A DNA stretch of 64,000 nucleotides, from positions 2,290,001 to 2,354,000 of the forward strand of contig NZ_RCHV01000002.1 in assembly GCF_003665095.1 (NCBI RefSeq), read 5' to 3'. Source of the stretch: Streptomyces sp. Z26. GTDB lineage: Bacteria > Actinomycetota > Actinomycetes > Streptomycetales > Streptomycetaceae. Below are positions 36,573 to 45,088 of the stretch, piece after piece. The translations under genes were made by a program, and so were the position numbers. Under the pieces are notes generated by a model. It did no database searches. It had not been told where the DNA came from and was given only the letters and a program-made list of their open reading frames with translations. Every line of letters begins with the position of its first letter. Position 1 is the first letter of the stretch.

Positions 36573-37124
36573 TCAGTCGTCCAACAGGCCCTCGGCCACA
36601 CGCCGTTCGCGCAGCTCACGGATCGCGCGGCGGCGCGCCAGCCGGTGCGTACGGCGGATCTGCGCCTCCTGGTAGCGGCGCCGGTCCCGGCCCGTCTCGG
36701 GCAGCACCGGGGGGACGGGGCGCGGCGTGCCGGTCTCGCCGACGGCGGCGAACACCAGGTAGGCGCTGCCGACCTGGGTCGCGGGGGTGGACTCGTTCCA
36801 GCGCTCGGCCAGGACCCGTACCCCGACCTCCATGGACGACCGGCCGGTCCAGTTGACCTGCGCCTTGACGTGGACCAGGTCCCCGACCCGTACCGGCTCC
36901 AGGAACACCATCTCGTCCATCGACGCGGTGACGGCGGGGCCGCCGGAGTGGCGCCCGGCGACGGCGCCCGCGGCGTCGTCCACGAGCTTCATGATCACAC
37001 CGCCGTGCACGGTGCCCAGCAGATTGGTCTCGTTCGCCGTCATGATGTGCGAGAGGGTGGTCCGGGAGGCGGAGGTCGGCTTGCCCGGAAGGGCCGCTTC
37101 CGCCGGAGCTGCCTGGTCGGTCAT
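36573..37124 (-). CDS. Acyl-CoA thioesterase, hotdog fold
   Basis: A 183-residue cytoplasmic thioesterase. The hotdog core appears as LSHIMTANETNLLGTVHGGVIMKLVDDAAG, where Asn, His and Asp are the expected catalytic or substrate-site residues, and VFLEPVRVGDLVHVKAQV completes the fold. The last 45 residues are very Arg-rich and alpha-helical. It hydrolyses acyl-CoA; chain length cannot be inferred. ATG 37124 has no proper ribosome site, but TAGGGT (complement of 37132-37137) lies 7 bases upstream, a leaderless layout; an upstream in-frame GTG at 37133 overlaps that box. It is divergent from LCP 5. Confidence 0.88.
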   Translation of the reverse strand: MTDQAAPAEAALPGKPTSASRTTLSHIMTANETNLLGTVHGGVIMKLVDDAAGAVAGRHSGGPAVTASMDEMVFLEPVRVGDLVHVKAQVNWTGRSSMEVGVRVLAERWNESTPATQVGSAYLVFAAVGETGTPRPVPPVLPETGRDRRRYQEAQIRRTHRLARRRAIRELRERRVAEGLLDD

Positions 37125-37253
37125 GACCTCCACCCTATGCGGCGGTCCGCCTCCCGCCCCGCCCCGCGGGTTTGCGACAGCTCTGCTACAGGCTCGGCCC
37201 TAATCCGCACCCGCCCTGTGTCCGCGCCGGTGGCTGCGTGCAGACTACGGGGC

Positions 37254-38555
37254 ATGAACCAGTGGCCGGACGGACGGACCGACGAAGGGCCCGACCGGCA
37301 CGGACGCGGCGGCGCCGCACCCGAGCCGGAGCCCACACGTGTCATGCCCCACACGCAACGCCCCGGCGTACCGCAGCAGAACAGCGGCTACGGCGACAGC
37401 CCGTACGGCCATGCCGCCGGGCCGGGAGGCGGCGCCGCGTACGACTCGGGCTACAACACCGGGCAGGTCTACGGCGGTCGCCACGGCGACCCGCAGCCCG
37501 GCGGGCCGGCCGGTCCCGGCGGACCGGGCGACTACGCCGGAGGGCCCGGCGGCTACGGTCCCGGCGGACCGGCGCGGCAGGTGGACTGGAGGCGCCGTAT
37601 CAAGGTCGGCCTGATCACGTTCCTGGTCTTCATGCTGGTGTGGTCCGTGGGCACCTACTTCTGGGCGGACTCCAAGCTCAAGCGCGACGTCGACCTCAGC
37701 AAGGTGGAGGACCGGCCCGACGGCGGCGAGGGCACCAACTACCTGATCGTGGGCTCGGACAGCCGCGAGGGCATGTCCGACGACGAGAAGAAGAAGCTCC
37801 ACACCGGCTCCGCCGAGGGCAAGCGCACCGACTCCATGATGATCCTGCACGTCGGGGACAACGGGAACACCATGGTCAGCCTGCCGCGCGACTCGTGGGT
37901 GACCATACCGAGCTTCACCGGCTCCGAGAGCGGCAAGCACTACGAGTCCCCCGGCGCCAACAAGCTCAACGCGGCCTACGCGCAGGATGGCCCGCAACTG
38001 CTGGTCCGCACGGTCGAGCACAACACCGGCCTGAAGATCGACCACTACGCGGAGATCGGCTTCGGCGGCTTCGCGAAGATCGTGGACGCGCTCGGCGGCG
38101 TCGAGATGGACATCCCGCGCGACATCAAGGACAAGAACTCGGGCGCGGACTTCAAGAAGGGCAAGCAGACCCTGAACGGGGAGGACGCGCTCGCCTTCGT
38201 CCGGAACCGCTACGAGGCGGGCAGCGACCTGGAGCGGACGAAGAACCAGCAGAAGTTCCTCTCCGCCCTCGCCAACCAGACGGCGACGCCGTCGACCGTG
38301 CTCAACCCGTTCAAGCTCTACCCGACGCTCGGCTCCGGCCTGGACACGCTGATCGTCGACAAGGACATGAGCCTGTGGAACCTGGCCTCGATGTTCTGGG
38401 CGATGAAGGGCATCACCGGCGGTGACGGCACCTCGATGAACATGCCGATCGCGGGCAGCGCCCCGATGGGCTCCCTGAAGTGGGACATGGGACGCGTCGA
38501 GGAGTTGGTGTCGCAGCTGAAGGCGGACGAGAAGGTCACCGTCAAGGGCGACTGA
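37254..38555 (+). CDS. LCP wall-glycopolymer ligase 5, no LytR_C domain
   Basis: A 433-residue LCP protein. Residues 1-105 are cytoplasmic and rich in Gly, Pro, Tyr and Gln (RPGVPQQNSGYGDSPYGHAA). The membrane helix (VGLITFLVFMLVWSVGTYFW) precedes an LCP domain with YLIVGSDSREGMSDDEKKK, MVSLPRDSWVTIPSF, LNAAYAQDGPQLLVRTVEHNTG and ALAFVRNRYEAGSDLERTKNQQ. Unlike LCP 2-4 it ends soon after the LCP domain. Base composition is slightly more Lys-rich than the other paralogues, suggesting a different subfamily. The 5' region has no strong ribosome site. It is separated from LCP 4 by the LPMO and thioesterase genes. Confidence 0.91.
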   Translation: MNQWPDGRTDEGPDRHGRGGAAPEPEPTRVMPHTQRPGVPQQNSGYGDSPYGHAAGPGGGAAYDSGYNTGQVYGGRHGDPQPGGPAGPGGPGDYAGGPGGYGPGGPARQVDWRRRIKVGLITFLVFMLVWSVGTYFWADSKLKRDVDLSKVEDRPDGGEGTNYLIVGSDSREGMSDDEKKKLHTGSAEGKRTDSMMILHVGDNGNTMVSLPRDSWVTIPSFTGSESGKHYESPGANKLNAAYAQDGPQLLVRTVEHNTGLKIDHYAEIGFGGFAKIVDALGGVEMDIPRDIKDKNSGADFKKGKQTLNGEDALAFVRNRYEAGSDLERTKNQQKFLSALANQTATPSTVLNPFKLYPTLGSGLDTLIVDKDMSLWNLASMFWAMKGITGGDGTSMNMPIAGSAPMGSLKWDMGRVEELVSQLKADEKVTVKGD

Positions 38556-38584
38556 CCCCACCGCGCACGCGCGTACGCGCACGG

Positions 38585-38625
38585 ACCGGCGCCCGCTCTC
38601 CCCGTACGGGAGGGCGGGCGCCGGT
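38585..38625. terminator. Bidirectional terminator, LCP 5 / UDP-glucose dehydrogenase
   Basis: A perfect 12-bp inverted repeat, ACCGGCGCCCGC at 38585-38596 and its complement at 38614-38625, with a CTCCC...GGGAG pairing inside the loop. It lies between convergent genes. Confidence 0.8.
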
Positions 38626-38698
38626 GCGTCGGTCTCCGGTACGTCCCGCTTCCGTACGCGTACGGACCCCGTACGGGACGCGCCCCCCGCGCGCGCCG

Positions 38699-40051
38699 TC
38701 AGGCCGTCGGCCGGCCCAGCGCGCGGAAGCGCCAGCCGTCCTTCCGCCACAGCGCCGGGTCCAGCGTGTTCCGCCCGTCGAGCAGCAGCCGCTCCGCGAC
38801 CGCCTCGCCCAGCGCCGCCGGGTCCAGCTCGCGGAACTCGCGCCACTCGGTGAGGTGCAGGACGACGTCCGCCGCCCGTACGGCCTCCAACGCGCTCGGC
38901 GCGTAGCCGAGGGTGGGGAAGATGGCGCGGGCGTTCTCCATGCCCTTCGGGTCGTAGACCGTCACCTGGGCGCCCTGGAGGTGGAGTTGGCCCGCCACGT
39001 TGAGCGCGGGCGAGTCCCGTACGTCGTCCGAGTCGGGCTTGAACGTGGCACCCAGCACCGCGACGCGCTTGCCCAGCAGCGTGCCGCCGACGGCGTTCCG
39101 GGTCAGCTCCACCATGTGGCTGCGGCGCCGCATGTTGATCGAGTCGATCTCCCGCAGGAACGTCAACGCCTGGTCGGCGCCCAGCTCTCCCGCCCGCGCC
39201 ATGAACGCGCGCAGGTCCTTCGGCAGGCAGCCGCCGCCGAAACCGATGCCCGCGCGCAGGAACTTGCCACCGATGCGGTCGTCGTACCCGATCGCCTCCG
39301 CCAGCCGCACCACGTCGCCGTCGGCCGCCTCGCAGACCTCGGCCATGGCGTTGATGAAGGAGATCTTCGTGGCGAGGAAGGAGTTGGCGGCGGTCTTGAC
39401 CAGCTCGGCGGTCGGGAAGTCGGTGACGACGAACGGCGAACCCTCGGCTATCGGCCCCGCGTAGACCTCCCGCAGCAGGCCCTCCGCCCGCTCGCTGCGC
39501 ACCCCCACGACGATCCGGTCCGGGTGCAGGGTGTCCTCCACGGCGAAGCCCTCGCGCAGGAACTCCGGGTTCCACGCCAACTCCGCGTCCTCGCCCACCG
39601 GCGCCAGCTCCGCCAGCCGCGCGGCGAGCCGGTCGGCGCTGCCGACCGGGACCGTCGACTTGCCCACCACCAGCGCGGGCCGCCGCAGCAGCGGCGCCAA
39701 CGAGTCGAGGGCGGCGTCCACATAGCTCATGTCGGCGGCGTACTCACCGTGCTTCTGCGGGGTGTTGACGCACACGAAGTGCACGTCGCCGAAGTCCGCG
39801 ACCTCCTCGTACGAGGTGGTGAACCGCAGCCGCCCGGACGCGCCCCCGATGCCCTCCACGTGCTGCCGCAGCAGCTCCGCCAGCCCCGGCTCGTACATCG
39901 GGACCTCGCCGCGCGCGAGCGTCTCGACCTTCTCCGGCACGACGTCCAGCCCCAGCACCTCGAAACCGAGCTCGGCCATCGCGGCGGCGTGCGTGGCACC
40001 CAGGTATCCGGTGCCGATGACGGTGATCCGGGGACGGGCCGCCTTGGCCAT
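38699..40051 (-). CDS. UDP-glucose 6-dehydrogenase
   Basis: A 450-residue NAD enzyme oxidising UDP-glucose to UDP-glucuronate. The dinucleotide site is ITVIGTGYLGATHAAAM with Gly13, Gly15 and Gly18. NTPQKHGEYAADMSYVD and GKSTVPVGSADRL are family segments. Catalytic Cys is in IGFGGGCLPKDLRAF, and LGATFKPDSDDVRDSPA marks the C-terminal domain. AGGGAG precedes ATG 40051; the frame is open for 31 codons beyond. UDP-glucuronate would feed acidic wall or capsular polymers, which fits the LCP and glycosyltransferase genes around it. Related GDP-mannose dehydrogenases are similar but the sequence matches the UDP-glucose group better. Confidence 0.92.
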   Translation of the reverse strand: MAKAARPRITVIGTGYLGATHAAAMAELGFEVLGLDVVPEKVETLARGEVPMYEPGLAELLRQHVEGIGGASGRLRFTTSYEEVADFGDVHFVCVNTPQKHGEYAADMSYVDAALDSLAPLLRRPALVVGKSTVPVGSADRLAARLAELAPVGEDAELAWNPEFLREGFAVEDTLHPDRIVVGVRSERAEGLLREVYAGPIAEGSPFVVTDFPTAELVKTAANSFLATKISFINAMAEVCEAADGDVVRLAEAIGYDDRIGGKFLRAGIGFGGGCLPKDLRAFMARAGELGADQALTFLREIDSINMRRRSHMVELTRNAVGGTLLGKRVAVLGATFKPDSDDVRDSPALNVAGQLHLQGAQVTVYDPKGMENARAIFPTLGYAPSALEAVRAADVVLHLTEWREFRELDPAALGEAVAERLLLDGRNTLDPALWRKDGWRFRALGRPTA

Positions 40052-40179
40052 GTGCTGCTCCCTGCTTCCCGCGGGTGTGCGGTGGTCGTCGGGCCGGTGA
40101 CTGGTCCTCGCGAGCATAACCGGGGCCCCGGAGAGGAACCTCACCTATGCCTGTCGAGGGCTCGGCCCCTAGAATTGGG

Positions 40180-40193
40180 TTACTTAACGGTAA
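40180..40193. promoter_or_regulatory. AT-rich inverted repeat upstream of acyl-CoA dehydrogenase
   Basis: TTACTTAACGGTAA has TTAC...GTAA arms and lies about 50 bases upstream of the GTG. A TAGAAT box, a good -10, lies at 40170-40175 just before it, so the repeat would cover the beginning of the transcript. It may be an operator for a fatty-acid or TetR-type regulator. Confidence 0.4.
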
Positions 40194-40241
40194 TTAGCTT
40201 CGGCGCTCCAGGCGCCGTACGAACAAGAGGAGTGACGCACC

Positions 40242-41438
40242 GTGGCGCCCTCAGCGAACAGCACCCCGGCCGGATTCGACCTCTACCGGCCGCTGGAGGA
40301 GCACGACATGCTCCGCGACTCGGTGCGCTCGCTCGCCGAGGCGAAGATCGCGCCGTTCGCCACCGAGGTCGACGAGGAGGCCCGCTTCCCGCAGGAGGCC
40401 CTCGACGCGCTCGTCGCCAACGACCTGCACGCGGTGCACGTACCGGAGTCGTACGGCGGAGCGGGTGCCGACGCGCTCGCCACCGTCATCGTCATCGAGG
40501 AGGTCGCCCGCGTCTGCGCCTCCTCCTCGCTGATCCCCGCGGTCAACAAGCTCGGCTCGCTGCCGGTGGTCCTGTCCGGCTCGGAGGAGCTGAAGAAGAC
40601 GTACCTCGGGCCGCTCGCCAAGGGCGACGCCATGTTCTCGTACTGCCTCAGCGAGCCCGACGCGGGCTCCGACGCGGGCGGCATGAAGACCCGGGCCGTA
40701 CGGGACGGCGACAGCTGGGTGCTGAACGGCGTGAAGCGCTGGATCACCAACGCCGGCGTCTCCGACTACTACACGGTCATGGCCGTCACCGACCCCGAGA
40801 AGCGCACCAAGGGCATCAGCGCGTTCCTCGTCGAGAAGTCGGACGAGGGCGTGTCCTTCGGCGCTCCCGAGAAGAAGCTCGGCATCAAGGGGTCGCCCAC
40901 CCGCGAGGTCTACCTCGACAACGTACGCATCCCCGCCGAACGCCTCATCGGCGCCGAGGGCACCGGCTTCGCCACCGCCATGAAGACCCTCGACCACACC
41001 CGCATCACCATCGCCGCGCAGGCACTGGGCATCGCCCAGGGCGCGCTGGACTACGCGAAGGGCTACGTCCAGGAGCGCAAGCAGTTCGGCAAGCCCATCG
41101 GCGACTTCCAGGGCGTGCAGTTCATGCTCGCCGACATGGCGATGAAGCTGGAGGCGGCCCGCCAGCTCACGTACGCGGCGGCGGCGCGCTCCGAGCGCGT
41201 CTCGCTGGCCGCGGGGAAGGGCGGCAAGGAGGACCTGACGTTCTTCGGCGCCGCCGCCAAGTGCTACGCCTCCGACGCCGCCATGGAGATCACCACGGAC
41301 GCGGTCCAGCTCCTCGGCGGCTACGGCTACACCCGCGACTACCCGCTGGAGCGGATGATGCGGGACGCGAAGATCACGCAGATCTACGAGGGCACCAACC
41401 AGATCCAGCGCGTCGTCATGGCCCGCAACCTGCCGTAA
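40242..41438 (+). CDS. Acyl-CoA dehydrogenase
   Basis: A 398-residue flavoenzyme introducing a trans-2 double bond into acyl-CoA. Family motifs run in order: EHDMLRDSVRSLAEAKIAPF near the N-terminus, YCLSEPDAGSDAGG over the flavin, WITNAGVSDYYTVMA, RKQFGKPIGDFQGVQFMLADM, and the C-terminal GGYGYTRDYPLERMMRDAKI. The catalytic base is Glu383 in IYEGTNQIQR, at the same place as in short- and medium-chain enzymes. Chain length cannot be told. GAGGAG precedes the GTG start by about 10 bases. It is divergent from UDP-glucose dehydrogenase and followed by a strong terminator. Confidence 0.94.
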   Translation: MAPSANSTPAGFDLYRPLEEHDMLRDSVRSLAEAKIAPFATEVDEEARFPQEALDALVANDLHAVHVPESYGGAGADALATVIVIEEVARVCASSSLIPAVNKLGSLPVVLSGSEELKKTYLGPLAKGDAMFSYCLSEPDAGSDAGGMKTRAVRDGDSWVLNGVKRWITNAGVSDYYTVMAVTDPEKRTKGISAFLVEKSDEGVSFGAPEKKLGIKGSPTREVYLDNVRIPAERLIGAEGTGFATAMKTLDHTRITIAAQALGIAQGALDYAKGYVQERKQFGKPIGDFQGVQFMLADMAMKLEAARQLTYAAAARSERVSLAAGKGGKEDLTFFGAAAKCYASDAAMEITTDAVQLLGGYGYTRDYPLERMMRDAKITQIYEGTNQIQRVVMARNLP

Positions 41439-41474
41439 CGGGGTCTGCGCGGGTCAGCCGTCCTCCACGGCATC

Positions 41475-41509
41475 GGGTGGGCGGGCCGGGTCGTCCGGCC
41501 CGCCCACCC
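41475..41509 (+). terminator. Terminator after acyl-CoA dehydrogenase
   Basis: A perfect 15-bp inverted repeat, GGGTGGGCGGGCCGG at 41475-41489 and its complement at 41495-41509, with a 5-base loop. It is one of the strongest hairpins in the window. Confidence 0.85.
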
Positions 41510-41522
41510 CGAGCGTTTCGCC

Positions 41523-41569
41523 TCAGCCCACCACCGCGCGGGCGAATCAGCCCACCACCGCGCGGGCGA
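41523..41569. repeat. Tandem duplication over the 3' end of the methyltransferase remnant
   Basis: A 23-base sequence at 41523-41545 recurs exactly at 41547-41569, with one spacer base, giving a period of 24. The copy at 41547-41569 encodes the last residues (ARAVVG) and stop of the remnant; the other lies past the stop. Confidence 0.85.
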
Positions 41570-41995
41570 TCAACGTCCCGATGTGGTCCTTCTCCGGGGC
41601 CGCCAGCACCCGTACCTCCGCCGTCGCGAAACCGGCGCGCAGCAGCAGGCTCTCCCACTTCCGCGGCGTGTGGGAGTACCGGTAGGTGTACCTGGCCTTC
41701 CCGCGAACCCTCCCTTGTAAATGCCCTGGGGACCGTACGCGCCGGGGATCGCCGGAGGATGGGAGAACGCGAGTACGCCGCCGGGGTTCAACCGCTTCGC
41801 CACCAACGGCAGCAGCTTGGCGGGGTCGGTGAACCAGGCCGCCCCGAAGATCGAGTAGACGGCGTCGTAGGTCTCCGTGGCGGTGCTCAGGTGGTCCAGC
41901 ACTTCGGCACGGACGAACCGCGCGCCCGACGACCCCCAACGCTCGGTGGTATGGGCGACCATGACCGGCGAAAGGTCCACCGGACCCAGCGCGTC
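41547..41995 (-). pseudogene. Decayed SAM-dependent methyltransferase
   Basis: The remains of a class I methyltransferase are spread over two frames. The first frame reads GPVDLSPVMVAHTTERWG, then DAVYSIFGAAWFTDP and LNPGGVLAFSHPP. Near 41695-41702 the homology moves to another frame, continuing as GKARYTYRYSHTPRKW to the end. The simplest explanation is one base lost from the G-run in the GCGGGAAGG stretch. The N-terminal third, which should hold the glycine-rich SAM motif, is also missing, because the remnant starts just after the stop of the next upstream gene. Both defects make an active enzyme unlikely. Confidence 0.8.
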
Positions 41996-41996
41996 G

Positions 41997-42485
41997 TCAG
42001 GTGGGTTTCCGGGTGCGGGTGAGGTAGAACGTCGCGACGAGGGCGAAGGTCAGGAAGGCGAGTGCCGCGCAGCCCGACATGACCGCCGCGACGGCCGCGC
42101 CGCCGCCTCCGGTGTCCGCGTCGCGGGCGACGACCCGCGGGTCGTCCGCGCGGTGGCGTACCGCCAGTTCGGCGCCGACGGACTGTTTGCCACCGCCGCT
42201 GCCCGGCGGCAGGGTCGCGATCACCGTCCGCCCGTCCGCCGTGAACTCAACCTCGCAGGCGCCCAGCATGCACGAACCGTCCTTGTGCAACGTCGCCCGC
42301 GCGCGCACCCCGTCGTGGAGGGAGCGCAGGTGTTGGGCGCGCGGGACCAGGACGAACGCCGACAGGGCGCCGAAGAACAGCGCGAGCGTCAGCAGCAGGA
42401 CCAGGCCGGTACGCGGCTTCATGCCGCTGCCGGGTGCCTGGGCCGGCGGTACGCGGGCCGCGCCGGAATGTGCCGTACGTGCCAT
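41997..42485 (-). CDS. Small membrane protein, DUF3592-like
   Basis: A 162-residue protein with a short cytoplasmic lead, a membrane helix at about 25-45 (TGLVLLLTLALFFGALSAFVL), an outside domain of about 70 residues, and a second helix near 130-155. The outside part (GVRARATLHKDGSCMLGACEVEFTADGRTVIATLP, then VRHRADDPRVVARD) has the pattern of DUF3592 proteins, which share a VxYDPxxP-like segment. It contains two cysteines that could pair. Function is unknown. The ATG has GGAGGGGGG upstream and a TAGGAT -10-like box some 20 bases ahead. It lies upstream of the methyltransferase remnant. Confidence 0.75.
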   Translation of the reverse strand: MARTAHSGAARVPPAQAPGSGMKPRTGLVLLLTLALFFGALSAFVLVPRAQHLRSLHDGVRARATLHKDGSCMLGACEVEFTADGRTVIATLPPGSGGGKQSVGAELAVRHRADDPRVVARDADTGGGGAAVAAVMSGCAALAFLTFALVATFYLTRTRKPT

Positions 42486-42646
42486 GTGATCCCCCCTCCG
42501 CGATCCTACCGGCGGCGGGCGCGGCCCCGGGGCGGGCGGACGGACGCGGGCGTATGGGCGTGAGACGCGGGGCGATGGTGCCCGGCCCGGTGGCGGCCTT
42601 GACTGGTCGTGGACGCGGGGCGAGGGCCCCGCCGCTACGGGACGGG

Positions 42647-43180
42647 GTGACGGGGATGGGGCAGGCGGGGGTGCTGGCCGTGGCGGCCGTACTGACCGGG
42701 CTGATGGCCGGGATCTACGCGGCCTTCTCGGTCGCGGTCATGCCGGGGCTGGCGCGGGTCGACGACGCGGCGTTCACGCGCGTGATGCGGTCGGTCAACG
42801 TACGCATCCTGAACGGCTGGTTCCTGCTCGCCTTCCTCGGCGCGGCACCGGCCGCCGCGGCCGCCGCGCTGCTGCACCGCGGGGACCCGCCGGTGGCGGT
42901 GTGGGCGGGAGCGGGATGCGCGCTGTACGCGGCGACGGTCGCGGTGACCTTCCGGGTGAACGTGCCCCTCAACGACGCGCTGGAGGCCGCCGGTGCGGCG
43001 GCCGGGCCCGGGGCGGCCGGGCTCACGGAGAACGGGCCCGGGGCGGCCGGGCTCGCCGAGGCGCGGGAGCGGTTCGAGGCGCGTTGGACCCCGTGGAACG
43101 CCGTACGCGCCGTGCTCGCCACCGCCGCGTTCGGCTGCCTCGCCGTGGCACTGCTCCTGCACGGCGACGCCGGGAGCTGA
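42647..43180 (+). CDS. DUF1772 (anthrone oxygenase-like) membrane protein
   Basis: A 177-residue protein with four hydrophobic segments. AVLTGLMAGIYAAFSVAVMPGLARVDDAAF and MRSVNVRILNGWFLLAFLGAAP are typical of DUF1772, and WAGAGCALYAATVAVTFRVNVPLNDALEA carries the conserved NVPLN motif. Relatives in polyketide clusters are called anthrone oxygenases, but most members have no known role. Between helices three and four a GPGAAGL motif is duplicated, from a 30-base repeat in the DNA. The start may be GTG 42647 or ATG 42656. It converges on the dipeptidase gene. Confidence 0.85.
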   Translation: MTGMGQAGVLAVAAVLTGLMAGIYAAFSVAVMPGLARVDDAAFTRVMRSVNVRILNGWFLLAFLGAAPAAAAAALLHRGDPPVAVWAGAGCALYAATVAVTFRVNVPLNDALEAAGAAAGPGAAGLTENGPGAAGLAEARERFEARWTPWNAVRAVLATAAFGCLAVALLLHGDAGS

Positions 43181-43190
43181 CCCCGCCCCG

Positions 43191-43215
43191 GGGGCCCGGG
43201 ACGGTCCCGGGCCCC
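43191..43215. terminator. Bidirectional terminator, DUF1772 / dipeptidase
   Basis: A perfect 10-bp inverted repeat, GGGGCCCGGG at 43191-43200 and its complement at 43206-43215, with a 5-base loop ACGGT. Confidence 0.75.
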
Positions 43216-43223
43216 GCCCCGGC

Positions 43224-44492
43224 TCAGGCGTCCGGCGCCGCGCCGTCCGCCTCGGCCGCGCCGTCCAGCTGCGCGAGCGTCGCCACGGACGGCCCGCGCC
43301 GCGTGCTCAGGTCCGCCGCGACCGACTCCGCGTCGCGCAGCACCCGTACGGCGTTGTGCCAGGTGAGCTTGGCGAGGTCGGCCTCCGACCAGTGGCGGTC
43401 GAGGAGTTCCGCGACCAGGTTGGGGTAGCAGGAGACGTCGTCGAGGCCGGACGGGGTGAACGCGGTGCCGTCGAAGTCCCCGCCGATGCCGATGTGGTCG
43501 ACGCCCGCCGCCTCCCGCATGTGGTCGAGGTGGTCGGCGACGGTGGCCGGGGTCGCGACGGGGCGCGGGTGCTCCGCCTCGTACGCCCGCTGCACCCGCA
43601 TCGCGTCCGGGGTGGTGTCCAGCGGGTGCAGGCCGTGGGCGCGCATGTTGGCGTCGGCGCGCTCCGTCCACTCGATGGCCTCGGGCAGCACGAACTTCGG
43701 TACGAACGTGGCCATCGCCACGCCCCCGTTCGCCGCCAGCCGTTCCAGCACGTCGTCCGGGATGTTCCGCGGGTGGTCGCAGACGGCGCGCGCGGAGGAG
43801 TGCGAGAAGAGGACCGGCGCCTCGGTCACGCGGAGCGCGTCCCGCATGGTGCTGGGGGCGACGTGGGACAGGTCGACGAGGACGCCCGTGCGGTTCATCT
43901 CCCGTACGACCTCCTCGCCGAAGCGGCTGAGGCCGTCGTGCCGGGGGGCGTCGGTGGCGGAGTCCGCCCAGTCGATGGTGTCGTTGTGGGTGAGCGTCAT
44001 GTAGCGCACGCCCAGCCGGTGCAGGGCGCGCAGCGTCGCCAGGGAGTTGCCGATGGAGTGCCCGCCCTCGGCGCCCATCAGGGAGGCGACGCGGCCCTGG
44101 GCCCGTACGGCCTCCAACTCGTCGGCGGTGCCCGCGAGTCCGAGGTCCGCGGGGTGCCGTGCGGCCAACTGCCGGACGATGTCGACCTGTTCCAGGGTGG
44201 CGGTGACGGCGGCGTCCCCGGCGAGCGACGCGGAGACGTACACCGACCAGAACTGCGCGCCCACGCCGCCCGCGCGCAGGCGCGGGATGTCGGTGTGCAG
44301 GTGCGCCGACTGGTCGGCGGCGATGTCGCGGCGCGTGAGGTCGTACGCCACCTGCTCGCGCAGGGCCCACGGCAGGTCGTTGTGCCCGTCGAACACCGGG
44401 TGGGCGGCGAGCAGTTCCCGCGCGCGGGCCAGCGACGCGGCGGACACCGAACCGGCGGCGGACCCCGTGGGCCCGGCGGCCCCGCCCGTCAC
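43224..44492 (-). CDS. Membrane dipeptidase family protein (peptidase M19)
   Basis: A 422-residue zinc peptidase of the renal dipeptidase family, here without a signal peptide. Metal-site motifs are [10 protein letters not shown] near residue 35 (His and Asp), [13 protein letters not shown] (bridging Glu), [13 protein letters not shown], and [28 protein letters not shown] is the late family signature. Substrates are dipeptides, often including D-residues. Its ATG overlaps the purE stop by four bases (ATGA), so it is translated with the purine genes; the metabolic reason is not clear. Confidence 0.93.
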   Translation of the reverse strand: MTGGAAGPTGSAAGSVSAASLARARELLAAHPVFDGHNDLPWALREQVAYDLTRRDIAADQSAHLHTDIPRLRAGGVGAQFWSVYVSASLAGDAAVTATLEQVDIVRQLAARHPADLGLAGTADELEAVRAQGRVASLMGAEGGHSIGNSLATLRALHRLGVRYMTLTHNDTIDWADSATDAPRHDGLSRFGEEVVREMNRTGVLVDLSHVAPSTMRDALRVTEAPVLFSHSSARAVCDHPRNIPDDVLERLAANGGVAMATFVPKFVLPEAIEWTERADANMRAHGLHPLDTTPDAMRVQRAYEAEHPRPVATPATVADHLDHMREAAGVDHIGIGGDFDGTAFTPSGLDDVSCYPNLVAELLDRHWSEADLAKLTWHNAVRVLRDAESVAADLSTRRGPSVATLAQLDGAAEADGAAPDA

Positions 44493-45088
44493 CGGCCGCC
44501 GCCGAAGCCGAAGCCCGCGTCCGACGCGGCGGCCTTGGCCCGTACGCGGCGGCCCTTCTCGGTGGCCTCCTCGTTCAGCTCGGCCTGGAACTGCCGCATC
44601 CGCTCCTGGAGTTCGGCGTCGTGCGCCGCCAGGACGCGTACGGCGAGCAGGCCCGCGTTGCGCGCGCCGCCGACGGAGACGGTGGCGACCGGTACGCCCG
44701 CGGGCATCTGCACGATCGACAGCAGCGAGTCCATGCCGTCCAGGTACTTCAGCGGCACCGGCACCCCGATGACGGGCAGCGGCGTGACCGCCGCGAGCAT
44801 GCCGGGCAGGTGCGCGGCGCCGCCCGCGCCCGCGATGATCACCTGGAGGCCGCGGTCGGCGGCCTCCGTGCCGTAGCGCAGCATCTCGTGCGGCATCCGG
44901 TGCGCGGAGACGACGTCCGCCTCGTACGCGACGCCGAACTCGTCGAGCGCCTTCGCCGCGGCCTCCATCACGGGCCAGTCGGAGTCGGAGCCCATGACGA
45001 TGCCGACGGCGGGCGAGGCGGGGCCGCCGCCGGAAGCGGGGGCTCCGGAGGGGTCGGTGGCTCCGGCGGAGGCGGCGGATGCGGTCAC
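44489..45088 (-). CDS. purE: N5-carboxyaminoimidazole ribonucleotide mutase
   Basis: A 199-residue enzyme of purine synthesis that converts N5-CAIR to CAIR. The nucleotide-binding N-terminus [20 protein letters not shown], the catalytic His in [12 protein letters not shown], and [17 protein letters not shown] are all class I PurE motifs. There is a nonconserved lead of about 27 residues. The C-terminal extension after about residue 165 is helical and charged. Its GTG overlaps the purK stop (GTGA). Confidence 0.95.
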   Translation of the reverse strand: MTASAASAGATDPSGAPASGGGPASPAVGIVMGSDSDWPVMEAAAKALDEFGVAYEADVVSAHRMPHEMLRYGTEAADRGLQVIIAGAGGAAHLPGMLAAVTPLPVIGVPVPLKYLDGMDSLLSIVQMPAGVPVATVSVGGARNAGLLAVRVLAAHDAELQERMRQFQAELNEEATEKGRRVRAKAAASDAGFGFGGGR

